Positions 27,208 through 36,250 of a stretch of DNA of 64,000 nucleotides are shown here, piece by piece. Each line of letters begins with the position of its first letter. The first letter of the stretch is position 1. This DNA comes from Geminicoccus harenae (lineage in GTDB: Bacteria > Pseudomonadota > Alphaproteobacteria > Geminicoccales > Geminicoccaceae), in the NCBI RefSeq assembly GCF_019800005.1, contig NZ_JABGCL010000007.1, forward strand, positions 62,001-126,000, given 5' to 3'. A model generated the notes under the pieces. That model was not told where the DNA came from. It made no database searches and was given only the letters and a program-made list of their open reading frames with translations. Both the position numbers and the translations under genes were made by a program.

Positions 27208-28473
27208 TCAGCCGGCCCGCTCGATCCGGGCCCCCACGCCGCGCAGCTTCTCTTCAAGCCGCTCGTATCCCCTATCCAGATGGTAGACGCGGTTGACGGT
27301 TGTAGGGCCGGATGCAGCAAGACCTGCAAGAACCAGCGAGACTGAGGCGCGCAGGTCGGTCGCCATCACGGGCGCGCCGGTGAGCCGGGCCTGACCGCGC
27401 ACCAGGGCGGAGCCGCCATGCACGGTGATCCTGGCCCCCATCCGCGCCAGTTCCGGCACATGCATGAAGCGGTTCTCGAAGATCGTCTCGGTGATCATCG
27501 AGGCACCCTCGGCCAGGCACATCAGCGCCATGAACTGGGCCTGCAGGTCGGTGGCAAAGCCCGGGAACGGCCGGGTCATCACGTCCACGCCCTTGAGCCC
27601 GCCATTGCCGAGGCGCACCGACAGGCCGCCCTCGCCATCGGCCAGCACCAGGCCGGCCTCCTCCAGCCGCTCGGCCGCCACCCCCAGGTCCTGGACGCGC
27701 ACGTCCTGCAGGACCAGGCGGCCCCTGGTGATGCCGGCCGCCATCGCATAGGTGCCGGCCTCGATCCGGTCGGCGATGATCCGGTGGGTGGCGCCGCCGA
27801 GTGCCGCCTGGCCCCGGATCGTGAGCGTGGCGCTGCCGGCCCCCTCGATCCGCGCACCCATCGCGTTCAGCAGCCGGGCCAGGTCCACGATCTCGGGCTC
27901 GCGGGCCGCATCCAGGATGGCGGTCTCGCCGTCCGCCAGGCAGGCCGCCATCATCAGGTTCTCGGTGGCACCGACCGAAGGCTGCGGCAGCTTGATCTCG
28001 ACCCCCTTCAGCCCCCTGGGTGCGGTCGCCTTGACGTAGCCCTGCTCCAGCTCGATCACCGCCCCCATGCGCTCCAGGCCCATCAGGTGCAGGTCGATCG
28101 GCCTGGTACCGATGGCGCAGCCGCCCGGCAGGGACACCGCCGCCAGGCCCTGGCGCGCCAGCATCGGCCCCAGCACCAGGACCGAGGCGCGCATCCGGCG
28201 CACCAGGTCATAGGGTGCCGTGGTCGACATGAGCTGCTCGGTCTGCAGCCGCAGCGTGCCGGGTGCCCCCGGCTGCATGGTCGAGGCGGTGCCGAGCCGC
28301 TGCAGGAGCCGCTGCATCGTGCCCACATCGGCCACGTCGGGCACGTTGGACAATTCGACCGGCTGGCTGGTCAGCAGGGTCGCGGCCATGAGCGGCAGCG
28401 CGGCGTTCTTCGCCCCGCTCACCTGGATCCGGCCTTCGAGCGGAGCCCCGCCCTCGATGATGATCCGGTCCAT
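27208..28473 (-). CDS. murA: UDP-N-acetylglucosamine 1-carboxyvinyltransferase
   Basis: First committed step of peptidoglycan synthesis, joining enolpyruvate to UDP-GlcNAc. The 421 residues start [20 protein letters not shown]. The active-site cysteine is in [16 protein letters not shown] (about Cys118), so the enzyme should be fosfomycin-sensitive. The start overlaps the dcd stop (TGATG). Confidence 0.97.
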   Translation of the reverse strand: MDRIIIEGGAPLEGRIQVSGAKNAALPLMAATLLTSQPVELSNVPDVADVGTMQRLLQRLGTASTMQPGAPGTLRLQTEQLMSTTAPYDLVRRMRASVLVLGPMLARQGLAAVSLPGGCAIGTRPIDLHLMGLERMGAVIELEQGYVKATAPRGLKGVEIKLPQPSVGATENLMMAACLADGETAILDAAREPEIVDLARLLNAMGARIEGAGSATLTIRGQAALGGATHRIIADRIEAGTYAMAAGITRGRLVLQDVRVQDLGVAAERLEEAGLVLADGEGGLSVRLGNGGLKGVDVMTRPFPGFATDLQAQFMALMCLAEGASMITETIFENRFMHVPELARMGARITVHGGSALVRGQARLTGAPVMATDLRASVSLVLAGLAASGPTTVNRVYHLDRGYERLEEKLRGVGARIERAG

Positions 28474-29039
28474 CACATCTTCGGCAGGGTCACGCCCCGC
28501 TGCCCCATATATTTGCCGGCCCGGTCGGCATAGCTCACCTCCGGAGCGCTGGCGCCCTGGAGGAACAGGAACTGGCAGATCCCCTCGTCCGCATAGACCT
28601 TGGCCGGCAGCGGCGTGGTGTTGGAGATCTCCAGCGTGACATGCCCCTCCCATTCCGGCTCGAGCGGGGTGACGTTCACGATGATGCCGCAGCGGGCATA
28701 GGTCGACTTGCCCAGGCAGATCACCAGCACGTCGCGCGGGATGCGGAAATACTCGACCGTGCGGGCCAGCGCGAAGCTGTTGGGCGGCACCACGCAGAAC
28801 GGCCCGTCGCGCTCGACGAAGCTCTGGGCGGAGAAGTTCTTGGGGTCCACCAGCGCGTTGTCGACATTGGTGAAGATCCGGAACTCGCGCGCGAGCCGGG
28901 CATCATAGCCGTAGGACGACAGGCCATAGGAGATCAGCCGCTCCTTGCCCTCGACCCGGGTCTGCCGCTCCACGAACGGCTCGATCATGCCGTGCTCCAG
29001 ACATTGCTGCCGGATCCAGTGGTCGGGCATGATCGACAT
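28473..29039 (-). CDS. dcd: dCTP deaminase
   Basis: Deaminates dCTP to dUTP for thymidylate synthesis. The 188 residues contain the family stretches [33 protein letters not shown] and the C-terminal [13 protein letters not shown]. The ATG at 29,037-29,039 ([10 protein letters not shown]) is the canonical start; a TTG at 29,052 would add five residues. No strong ribosome-binding site is visible. Confidence 0.95.
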   Translation of the reverse strand: MSIMPDHWIRQQCLEHGMIEPFVERQTRVEGKERLISYGLSSYGYDARLAREFRIFTNVDNALVDPKNFSAQSFVERDGPFCVVPPNSFALARTVEYFRIPRDVLVICLGKSTYARCGIIVNVTPLEPEWEGHVTLEISNTTPLPAKVYADEGICQFLFLQGASAPEVSYADRAGKYMGQRGVTLPKM

Positions 29040-29132
29040 GTCGGCATCGTCCAAAAGTCAGGCGTGGGCGCCGCACGCGCTGGGGGGCACGTGCGCACAT
29101 GATCGCGCTTTCTACCGCAGGTGCAGAAGCGG

Positions 29133-29303
29133 TCAACCGGGCTGGCCGTCCGGCTCCGCCCCCTCTTCCCTTGCTCCCGCAGGCTCCGCCCGCTCCTGCC
29201 GCGCCCGCTCCTGCGCCTTGCGCCTTTTCAGGTTCTCGCGCATCGCCGCCGCCAGCCGTGCTGCGCGCTCCTCCTTCGCCGTCCTGCCCCCGACCTTGTC
29301 CAT
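29133..29303 (-). CDS. Small basic protein, conserved-looking
   Basis: A 56-residue protein beginning MDKVGGRTAKEERAARLAAA, Lys/Arg-rich in the middle (RENLKRRKAQERARQ) and Gly/Pro-rich at the end. Short proteins with the pattern KEER...LAAALRxNLKRRKAQ occur widely in alphaproteobacteria without known function. It lies upstream of dcd on the same strand. A GTG/ATG further upstream would add about 20 less regular residues. Confidence 0.5.
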   Translation of the reverse strand: MDKVGGRTAKEERAARLAAAMRENLKRRKAQERARQERAEPAGAREEGAEPDGQPG

Positions 29304-29390
29304 CGCCACAACTACCCCTTGCCACGCCGCGGCACCCGTGGCATCTAGCGCGCGGCGCAGCAAGGGGTCACCCGCTGCCGCACGCGGTGC

Positions 29391-29466
<76 letters not shown>

Positions 29467-29962
29467 TTTCCCTAGCTAATTCAAAGACTTATTGTCTAGC
29501 CGCGGCAGAGCGTCAGGAAGCCCCTGATCTCCGGAAGCACCATCACCGCGGCGGGCTGATGTTCGCCGTCCGTGGTCGGCTGGTATGGCCCGTGGCCCAG
29601 TCCCTTGAACCGCCACGCGGCTCACCCTGCTTGAACCTCGCATCCCTCATCTGTTCCCTCCAGATCAAGTGAGGCTTGGCAACGACTGCCTCTTTCGCAG
29701 CCTCTTCTCACATCAAGCGACCCTGACAGCACGCCGGCCAAAGAGCCCAGCCTTCACCGGTTCCGCTGCTCCGACGCTTGGCGCGGGTCGAACGTTCATC
29801 CCTGGCCACAAACGTCGACGAGAAACGCGACAGCATGGAGCCGGCTACTCCCACACCTCGGGGGAGGGGTAAATCCTCCATGGGTCCCTGCCCTGCTACG
29901 TATTCCGGATACACTCGACCAGTTGTCGGTACCCAACGCTTGCCCCAGGTCACGCTCGTTGA

Positions 29963-30348
29963 CTATATGGAGGTGTGGCCGCGAGAAGGATCTATGCTCT
30001 TGCGTAGTTGGCTACCGGCCTTGACCGAAAGACCTTCAAGCGAGGAAGCCTCATCTGACGCAACCTCGTCCGACAACGGCTCGCTCCTTTGGAGCGGGCC
30101 GTTGTTGTTTCGGTGCCATTTGGGGAGCTCCGCCGGCTGCTTAGGGGGCATCCCCTCGATCTGCTCGACGTCCTGGAAGTGCGCATCCGCGTAGAGCGAA
30201 CCGAACTCGCTGGTCCCCTGGGCTTGGGCCGCAAGGTCCCAGGGCCAGAAGGCCAGCAGTCCGATGCGTAGCGCGCTTTCCGGCTGGCTGCAGCCGCCAC
30301 CGGCAGCGTTGCGGTCAGTACGCTCCCCAGCTGGACCAGGGACCGCAC
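29963..30348 (-). pseudogene. Possible broken small lipoprotein gene
   Basis: From a GTG at 30,348 one frame reads a signal-like MRSLVQLGSVLTATLPVAAA, while the overlapping frame continues GGCSQPESALRIGLLAFWPW and then stays open with moderately GC-rich third positions. Joining the two by a single-base shift would make a lipobox ending in Cys. No family is recognised; it could also be chance. Confidence 0.2.
30073..30105 (+). terminator. Strong hairpin with T-rich tail
   Basis: ACAACGGCTCGCTCC pairs with GGAGCGGGCCGTTGT around a TTT loop: 15 positions, one T-G. TGTTT follows on the plus strand. It has the form of an intrinsic terminator for a plus-strand transcript, yet no plus-strand gene ends here, which suggests an unannotated RNA upstream or a relic. 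Confidence 0.6.
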
Positions 30349-30440
30349 CCAGCCAGGCCCGGGCTATTTGCCATTCGGAGCAGGAGCACACCCAGATCCG
30401 GTTGCCGTCGCGATACATGCCGTCTCTGGCGGCGGTTGCC

Positions 30441-30454
30441 TTGAGTCAGATCAA
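30441..30454. promoter_or_regulatory. FNR/FixK-type binding site upstream of the usp gene
   Basis: TTGAGTCAGATCAA matches the FNR/CRP-family consensus TTGAN6TCAA, and the flanks extend the palindrome to CTTGA...TCAAG. It lies 130 bases before the universal stress protein gene. Such boxes commonly drive usp genes under low oxygen in alphaproteobacteria. Confidence 0.6.
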
Positions 30455-30583
30455 GGCGGATCCTGCATGAACGGGCGATGGTCCGGGCAATGGCGCCTGC
30501 GATGCGCTGCCGCTGCCGCTGCATGAACCTGCGGCGGCGATGGGAGGCTCCAGGTTCGCGATTCGATCAGGAAGGGAGGATCC

Positions 30584-31021
30584 ATGTTCCGTCACATTCT
30601 CATTCCGACCGACGGCTCCAGCCTGTCGTCGTCCGCCGTGGAGAAGGCCCTGAGGTTCGCGCGGGAGATCAGAGCGCAGGCGACGCTGCTGACGGTGATC
30701 GAGCCGTTCCAGCTGTTCTCGCTGGCGCCGGAGCAGGTCAGCAGTACCGCGGCCGACTACCACAAGCACGCGACCGCACAGGCCGAACGGATCCTGAGCA
30801 TGGCGGAGGCGCAGGCCAACTCCCTCGGGGTGCAATGCACGACGGTCAGCGTCGAGCATGATCAGCCCCATGAGGTGATCGTCGGAACGGCGCTGCAGCG
30901 GAACTGTGACCTGATCGCCATGGCTTCCCACGGGCGACGGGGACTGTCGGCGGTGGTCCTGGGCAGCCAGACGATGAAGGTGCTGGCCTTCTCGAAGATC
31001 CCGGTGCTCGTGTATCGCTGA
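30584..31021 (+). CDS. Universal stress protein (UspA family)
   Basis: Single Usp domain of 145 residues. It begins MFRHILIPTDGS and contains the ATP-binding region near the end, with MASHGRRGLSAVVLGSQTMK (about G-2x-G-9x-G-S/T), so it probably binds ATP. A strong GGAAGGGAGGA site precedes the ATG. An FNR-type box 130 bases upstream suggests induction by low oxygen. It probably protects cells during growth arrest or anaerobiosis; the exact action of such proteins is not known. Confidence 0.92.
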   Translation: MFRHILIPTDGSSLSSSAVEKALRFAREIRAQATLLTVIEPFQLFSLAPEQVSSTAADYHKHATAQAERILSMAEAQANSLGVQCTTVSVEHDQPHEVIVGTALQRNCDLIAMASHGRRGLSAVVLGSQTMKVLAFSKIPVLVYR

Positions 31022-31140
31022 CCAGTGCCGGCCTCCTGGCAGGCGCCGCACCCAGACGACCATGGACGTTCGCCGCTGCATCGACCATCGGTGGCAGCAC
31101 CCGGCGGGATGAGCCGCCGGGGTCAGGAGGGCGTCCGACG

Positions 31141-31467
31141 ATGATCCATGAACTGCGTGTCTATCACTGCGTGCCCGGCCGGCTGCCGGCCCTGCTCAAG
31201 CGCTTCGAGACGGTGACGCTCGCCATCTGGGAACGGTTCGGCATCCGCCAGGCCGGGTTCTGGACGGTCGGCATCGGCGAGTCGAACCAGACGCTCTATT
31301 ACCTGCTCGAATGGGAGTCGCTGGCCGAGCGTGAGCAGAAATGGAACGCGTTCATGAGCGACCCGGAATGGCTGGCCAAGCGTGCGGAGAGCGAGCAGGA
31401 CGGGCCGATCCTCCAGCGGGTCAGCAACCAGATCCTGGTGCCGACCAGCTTCTCCTCGGTACGCTAG
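31141..31467 (+). CDS. NIPSNAP family protein
   Basis: Protein of 108 residues with a ferredoxin-like dimeric alpha/beta barrel fold of the NIPSNAP type: MIHELRVYHCVPGRLPALLK, then WTVGIGESNQTLYYLLEWES and KWNAFMSDPEW. The bacterial family has no established role; members are found next to catabolic genes. AGGAGGG lies 10 bases before the ATG. It follows the usp gene by 120 bases and may share its regulation. Confidence 0.8.
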   Translation: MIHELRVYHCVPGRLPALLKRFETVTLAIWERFGIRQAGFWTVGIGESNQTLYYLLEWESLAEREQKWNAFMSDPEWLAKRAESEQDGPILQRVSNQILVPTSFSSVR

Positions 31468-31579
31468 ACCTGCGGGTGTTGCCGGAAATCCGCCACTTCC
31501 GGTTGACGAGTGTCCTGGCCGTTTGCCACCGATGCCTGGCACCACGACCGGTGCGGCACTTCGCGGTGGTGGAGGGAGG

Positions 31580-31801
31580 ATGGCGATCAGGCGGTGGATG
31601 AGGGCTTGGCTGGCGAGCCGGCCGCGCGAGCTGCCGCTGGCCGAGCGCGACCTGCTCATCCACGACCATGTCGACCTTCTGCCCACCCGCTGGACCGGCG
31701 GCGATCTCTCCAGCGCGGCCGACTGGCTGGCCGGCCGGAGCGGGGCGGCGGCCGCCGGGCGACCGGCGGCGCAGATGGTGCCGGCCGGCCGCCGGGCCTG
31801 A
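31580..31801 (+). CDS. Hypothetical small protein
   Basis: A frame of 73 residues starts at an ATG directly behind GGAGGGAGG. It begins MAIRRWMRAWLASRPRELPL and ends in an Ala/Gly/Arg-rich tail. It is not recognised. The good ribosome-binding site supports expression; the low-complexity end and the decayed genes next to it argue for caution. Confidence 0.35.
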   Translation: MAIRRWMRAWLASRPRELPLAERDLLIHDHVDLLPTRWTGGDLSSAADWLAGRSGAAAAGRPAAQMVPAGRRA

Positions 31802-31891
31802 GGCGGGCACCGGCCGGCCGGTGCCGGCCCGCTTTACCTGCTCCACCGCTTGCTCTTCCATGGCCCCGGCGCAGAGCGGATGCGAGGGTGT

Positions 31892-31976
31892 CATGGCCAG
31901 CGCGTGATGGTGCTGGCAGCATACCCCGGCCGGGTCCGCGAGATCGTCGACCTGCGCCCGGTCAAGCGGGCTTCCT
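31892..31976 (+). pseudogene. Relic of an ABC transporter ATP-binding protein
   Basis: One frame reads VMVLAAYPGRVREIVDL, the characteristic end of nitrate/sulfonate/taurine-type ATPases (R-V-x-V-x-x-x-x-P-G-R-I). No Walker A, signature or Walker B motif exists upstream: these bases encode the small unknown gene or nothing. Only about 25 codons survive, so it is a deletion remnant. Confidence 0.65.
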
Positions 31977-32238
31977 GATCGGCAACCTCGCCGCCGTGCT
32001 GCTGCCGCTCCTGTTCACCTCGCTCAAGATCGCCGCCACCACCTGCGTGATCGGCGCCATCGTCGGCGAGTGGATCGGGGCGAACCAGGGCCTGGGTGCT
32101 TTGATCATCCAGTCGACCTTCAACCACCAGACCGACCGGCTCTATGCGGCGGTGATCACGTCGTCCGCGCTGGGCCTCCTGTTCTTCGGCATCGTCGTCC
32201 TGGCCGAGCGCCTGGTCATGCGCCGCCACCCGGCCTGA
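31969..32238 (+). pseudogene. Truncated ABC transporter permease (SsuC/TauC/ThiX type)
   Basis: The last ~89 residues of a BPD-type permease are intact: FTSLKIAATTCVIGAIVGEW followed by GANQGLGALIIQ, the EAA-loop region, and a last membrane helix to the stop. The N-terminal ~160 residues are missing; the frame runs directly out of the ATPase relic. A single deletion joining the two genes explains this. No start codon or ribosome-binding site is suitable, so it is probably dead. Confidence 0.75.
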
Positions 32239-32251
32239 ACGACGGCCCGGC

Positions 32252-33946
32252 TCAGGCCTCCGGGATTTGGGCCAGCAGCCGGTCGGCGTCGCCGCGGCCG
32301 GCCGCCTTGGCCCGGGTCAGCCATTGCCGGGCGAGCTCCGGGTCCTTTGCCACCCCGTTGCCCTCCAGATAGGCCCGGCCCAGCGTGAACATCGCACTGG
32401 AATGGCCGGCCGCCGCCGCCTGCTCCAGCATGGCCAGCCCTGCCGCCCCATCGTGCTGGCCACTGCCCGGATCCAGCAGCACCTGGGCCAGCCGGTACAT
32501 GGCGCTGGCATTGCCGGACGCCGCACCTACCTCCAGGAGCGGCACCGCCTGGCCCGTGTCGACCGGGACACCGGTGCCGTCCAGATAAGCGATGCCGAGC
32601 TGGGTGCTGGCCAGCGCGTCGCCCTCGGCGGCAGCCTCCTGCAAGAGCGCGATGCCGCGCTTCGGGTCGGTCGGCACCACCTTCCCTTCCAGCAGGGCCC
32701 GGCCGTAATTGCCCTTGGTCGCGACGTCGCCGGCCGCCACCGCCTCTTCCGCATAGCGGACCGCCTTGGCCTGGTCGGGCGGGACGTCCTCCGCACGCAG
32801 ATAGAGCCGTGCCAGATAGGCATGGGCGCGCACTTCGTCGGCGGCAGCGGCCTCCTCCAGCAGGGCCAAGCCGCGCGGCACGTCCTGCGGCAGCCCGCGT
32901 CCTTCGGCATAGGCCCGGCCGAACACCGCCATCGTCCCGGTGTCGCCCCCCGCAATCGCCTTGGCCGCCCAGGCCTCGGCCTGCTCCGGATCCCGCTCGA
33001 CCCCGTCGCCGTCCAGATAGGCCCGCGCCAGCCCGCCGGCCGCACGCGGGTCGCCCCCGTCCGCGGCGCGGCGGAGCAGGTCCAGCCACTCATCGTCGCT
33101 GCCGCCGGATTCGCGGGTGAGCCGGGCCAGCCGGGTGGCGGAGCTGGCATCGCCGGCCTCGGCGGCCCGCGCCAGCCAGCGCCTGGCCTGCTCGGGATCG
33201 GCTGGCGCCAGGGTACCTCGCTCATAGACCCGGGCGAGCGAGCGCATCGCGTTCACGTCGCCGCTGTCGGCCCGCTCGTTCAGGGCCGACATCGCGGCGG
33301 CCACCGCGGCCGCCTTGGCCGGCCCATCATCGCCCGAAGCCACCAGCCGCTCGGCATGGCGCACGATGCCCTGCTCGTCGCCGGCCGCAGCGGCCTGTGC
33401 CCACAGCCCGTCGATCCGGGCCTGGTCGGTGCTGCCGCTGCGCTCCAGCGTCCGGGCCAGCTCGGCGGCGGCCCCTGGCGCGTCGGCCGCGGCGGCAGCC
33501 TCCAGCAGCGGCATGCCCCGCTCCGGCTCGGGCGGCACGCCGTCGTCGCCGCGCACCAGCATCTTGCCCAGCAGGTACTGGGCATCGCCCCGCCATTCCG
33601 ATTCCACCAGCACCGCCCGCTCCAGGGCGGCCTTGGCCCTGGCCGGGTCGCGTCCCTCCGGCCCGCGCAGATAATAGCGCGCCTCGAACAGCAGGACCTT
33701 GGGGTGGCCGCTGGCAGCGGCCAGCTCGTAATTGGCGGTGGCGCCGTAGCGGTCACCGAACTTCTCGGCGAACCGCGCGCGCTCGAACGCCCGCTGCGCA
33801 TCCGCCGGCACGTTGTAGTCGGTGGCCGGCCGGCCGCTTTCCGGCGTCCAGGTGGGGGCACAAGCCACGGCGGTGCCGAGCAGGAGGCCGGCCGCCAGGA
33901 GGCGGATCACCGGCAAACGGTACGGGACGGCCCGGGCAGACTGCAT
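32252..33946 (-). CDS. Sel1-repeat lipoprotein
   Basis: Protein of about 564 residues. A signal sequence (about 1-27) ends at ...AVAC, a likely lipid-attachment Cys. After residue 60 the chain is built from some 12-14 Sel1-like repeats of 35-37 residues, with the pattern A-x-x-x-LG-x-x-Y-x-x-G-x-G-V-x-x-D-x-x-x-A-x-x-W/L, for example ALASTQLGIAYLDGTGVPVD. Such solenoids scaffold protein complexes in the envelope. The ATG at 33,944-33,946 follows GGAAG by seven bases. It diverges from the oligopeptidase gene. Confidence 0.85.
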   Translation of the reverse strand: MQSARAVPYRLPVIRLLAAGLLLGTAVACAPTWTPESGRPATDYNVPADAQRAFERARFAEKFGDRYGATANYELAAASGHPKVLLFEARYYLRGPEGRDPARAKAALERAVLVESEWRGDAQYLLGKMLVRGDDGVPPEPERGMPLLEAAAAADAPGAAAELARTLERSGSTDQARIDGLWAQAAAAGDEQGIVRHAERLVASGDDGPAKAAAVAAAMSALNERADSGDVNAMRSLARVYERGTLAPADPEQARRWLARAAEAGDASSATRLARLTRESGGSDDEWLDLLRRAADGGDPRAAGGLARAYLDGDGVERDPEQAEAWAAKAIAGGDTGTMAVFGRAYAEGRGLPQDVPRGLALLEEAAAADEVRAHAYLARLYLRAEDVPPDQAKAVRYAEEAVAAGDVATKGNYGRALLEGKVVPTDPKRGIALLQEAAAEGDALASTQLGIAYLDGTGVPVDTGQAVPLLEVGAASGNASAMYRLAQVLLDPGSGQHDGAAGLAMLEQAAAAGHSSAMFTLGRAYLEGNGVAKDPELARQWLTRAKAAGRGDADRLLAQIPEA

Positions 33947-34068
33947 CACTCCACTTCCAATCGCGACCCGCCAATCGCGCCCCGGCTGCCCTGGTCGAGC
34001 GCCCGGTCGATTCGCGGATGGGACATCGCCGGGTTTTTCCGGCGCTATCCATTGTCTACATCACCCCC

Positions 34069-36147
34069 ATGAGCACCGACCACCCCTCCGCCCGCCCAGC
34101 CCTGCCCCGCCCGCCCGTGGCCCGCACCGTGAACGTGCGGCACGAGCGGTTCGGCACGAGCTGGGACGACCCGTATGCCTGGCTGCGCGACCCGGGCTTT
34201 CCCGACGTGACCGATCCGGAGATCCTGGCCCATCTGGCGGCGGAGAACGACTATCTGGCGGCTGCCACCGCCGGCCTCCAGCCGAAGATCGCCCGGATCA
34301 AGGCGGAGATGAAGGCGCGCATGGCGCCCGATGACGCCTCGGTGCCGGTGCGCCGCGAGGGGTTCTGGTACCACTGGGCGTTTCGCGACGGCGCCCAGTA
34401 CCGCACCTGGTTCCGCCGCGCCCTGGAGGCGGAACAGCCGGAAGTGCTGCTGGACGAGCCGGCGCTGGCCGCCAGCCTGGACTTCTTCCGCTGCACCGGG
34501 CCGATGCCGGCGCCCGACCACCGCCTGGTCGCCTATGCCACCGACGAGGACGGCTCGGAGCGCTTTCTGATCCACCTGCTGGACACCGGCACCGGCAACA
34601 CCACCCGCAGCCTCGCCACCGGCACGTCCGGCGCGGTGGTCTGGGCGACGGATGGCCGCTCCTTCCTTTATGTCGAGCTGGACCCGTCGCTGCGGCCGTT
34701 CCGGGTGCGCCGGCATGTCATCGGTGCGGGCGGGCCGGACCCGGTGGTCTATGAGGAGAGCGATCCCGCCTATTTCGTCTCGATCGGCCGCACCCGCTCG
34801 CGCGCCACGGTGACGGTCACCACTTCGACCCATGTGACCGCCGAGGTGCGGCTGCTCGACCCCTCGCTGGAGGGGCCGCTGCGCCTGATCGACGCGCGCA
34901 AGGAAGGCCGCTGGTACGAGGTGGACGAGCGCCACGGCACGCTGTGGATCCGCACGGACGACGCCCATCCGAACTTCCGCCTGTGCCGGGCACCGCTGTC
35001 GGCACCGGAGCCGGCCAACTGGGAGGAGGTGCTGCCGGGCTCGGACGAGCGCTACCTGCTGGGCGTGGACTGCTTCGACGGCTTCCTGGTGCGCAGCGAG
35101 CGGCTGGACGGGCTGGACCGGCTGGTGGTGGCGCATGCCGACGGGCGGGAACGGCCGATCGTCTTTCCCGAGGCCGTGGGCAACCCGGGGCTGGGCGAGA
35201 ACCCGATGTTCGACACCGGCACGCTCCGCCTGGGCTTCTCCTCGATGGTCACCCCGCCCACCGTCTACGACTATCAGGTCGCGGACGAGCGGCTGGAGGT
35301 GCGCAAGGTCCAGCGGATCCCGTCCGGCTATCAGGCGGAGCGCTGGCGGACCGAACGCCTGTGGGCCCTGGCGGACGATGGCGCGAAAGTGCCGGTCAGC
35401 ATCGTCTATCCGAAGGACTTCCCGAAGGACGGCAGCGGCAAGGTGCTGCTCACCGCCTACGGCTCCTATGGCATGGGCCTCTCCCCCTCCTTCGGGCTGC
35501 AGCGCCTGACCTATCTGGAGCGGGGTATCGCCGTGGCGATCGCGCATGTGCGCGGGGGCGACGAGCTCGGCCGGCCCTGGTATTTCGCCGGGCGGCGCGA
35601 GCACAAGCGCAACAGCTTCACCGACACGGTCGCGGCTGCCGAGATGCTGATCCGGGACGGCTGGACGGCCAAGGACCGGATCGCGCTCCAGGGCGGCTCA
35701 GCCGGGGGGCTGCTGGTGGGTGCGGTCGTCACCATGCGCCCGGATCTGTGGGCAGCGGCGGTGGCCGACGTGCCGTTCGTCGACGTGCTCAACACCATGT
35801 CCGACCCGAGCCTGCCGCTCACGCCGATCGAATGGCCGGAATGGGGCGACCCGATCAGGGACGAGGCGGCGTTCCGCACCATCCTGGGCTACAGCCCCTA
35901 TGACAATGTCCGGCCGCAGGCCTGGCCGCCCATGCTGGTCACGGCGGGCCTGACCGACCCGCGCGTGGGCTACTGGGAGCCCGCCAAGTGGGTGGCGCGG
36001 ATCCGGGCGACCCGCACCGACGACGCACCACTATTGTTCAAGACCAACATGGGGGCGGGCCATTTCGGCAAGTCCGGCCGATATGACGCGCTGGACGAGC
36101 GGGCCCTGGTCGCCGCCTTCATTCTGGAGCGGTTCCACACGACCTGA
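34069..36147 (+). CDS. S9 family peptidase, oligopeptidase B-like
   Basis: Serine peptidase of 692 residues. The N-terminal two-thirds form the beta-propeller that limits access to short peptides. The C-terminal alpha/beta-hydrolase domain contains the nucleophile in GGSAGGLLVGA (about Ser545), Asp in TDPRVGYWEP and His in GAGHFGKSGR. The family start region GTSWDDPYAWLRDP is present. It is placed just before a peptide importer, so it may trim imported oligopeptides; family members prefer cleavage after Arg/Lys. No signal peptide is seen. Confidence 0.92.
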   Translation: MSTDHPSARPALPRPPVARTVNVRHERFGTSWDDPYAWLRDPGFPDVTDPEILAHLAAENDYLAAATAGLQPKIARIKAEMKARMAPDDASVPVRREGFWYHWAFRDGAQYRTWFRRALEAEQPEVLLDEPALAASLDFFRCTGPMPAPDHRLVAYATDEDGSERFLIHLLDTGTGNTTRSLATGTSGAVVWATDGRSFLYVELDPSLRPFRVRRHVIGAGGPDPVVYEESDPAYFVSIGRTRSRATVTVTTSTHVTAEVRLLDPSLEGPLRLIDARKEGRWYEVDERHGTLWIRTDDAHPNFRLCRAPLSAPEPANWEEVLPGSDERYLLGVDCFDGFLVRSERLDGLDRLVVAHADGRERPIVFPEAVGNPGLGENPMFDTGTLRLGFSSMVTPPTVYDYQVADERLEVRKVQRIPSGYQAERWRTERLWALADDGAKVPVSIVYPKDFPKDGSGKVLLTAYGSYGMGLSPSFGLQRLTYLERGIAVAIAHVRGGDELGRPWYFAGRREHKRNSFTDTVAAAEMLIRDGWTAKDRIALQGGSAGGLLVGAVVTMRPDLWAAAVADVPFVDVLNTMSDPSLPLTPIEWPEWGDPIRDEAAFRTILGYSPYDNVRPQAWPPMLVTAGLTDPRVGYWEPAKWVARIRATRTDDAPLLFKTNMGAGHFGKSGRYDALDERALVAAFILERFHTT

Positions 36148-36190
36148 TTGACTCGGCACAACCGGAGTGCCTTCCTCCCTTGCAGTGGAA

Positions 36191-36217
36191 CGGTGCCGCG
36201 GCGGGCCTGCGGCACCG
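36191..36217 (+). repeat. Hairpin in the dppA leader
   Basis: CGGTGCCGC and GCGGCACCG pair perfectly over nine positions around a 9-base loop, 34 bases before the dppA start. There is no T-run. It may stabilise or regulate the dpp transcript. Confidence 0.5.
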
Positions 36218-36250
36218 ATGTCCGAGTCGGTGCATGCGGAAGTACATATC

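Larger units (their letters stand above)
29467..30440. other. About 1 kb without a convincing gene, atypical composition
   Basis: After tRNA-Thr no open frame shows the strong GC-third-position pattern of this genome. Several frames of 60-150 codons are open on both strands but look unlike known families. At 29,499-29,562 GCCGCGG can pair with CCGCGGC around an inner TCAGG/CCTGA hairpin. A minus-strand tail ending at 29,496 (…VMVLPEIRGFLTLCRG) may be the relic of a gene. The location behind a tRNA is typical for integration and decay, but no integrase, att repeat or IS end is visible. Confidence 0.5.

Noticed and set aside
29550..29650. Possible 6S RNA because of the string GGCCCAGTCCCTTGA
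   Set aside because: The matching 3' half and the long closing stem could not be found in the next 150 bases; the likeness is probably chance.
29708..29953. Minus-strand frame of 81 codons in the gene-poor region
   Set aside because: No ribosome-binding site, no recognisable domain and atypical codon use; kept only as part of the region description.
29778..30194. Plus-strand frame of 138 codons after tRNA-Thr
   Set aside because: The product resembles no family, third-position GC is not that of this genome, and a strong terminator-like hairpin lies inside it.
29467..32251. Intact genomic island integrated at tRNA-Thr
   Set aside because: No integrase, no second copy of the tRNA 3' end and no mobility gene in the window; only relics support past insertion.
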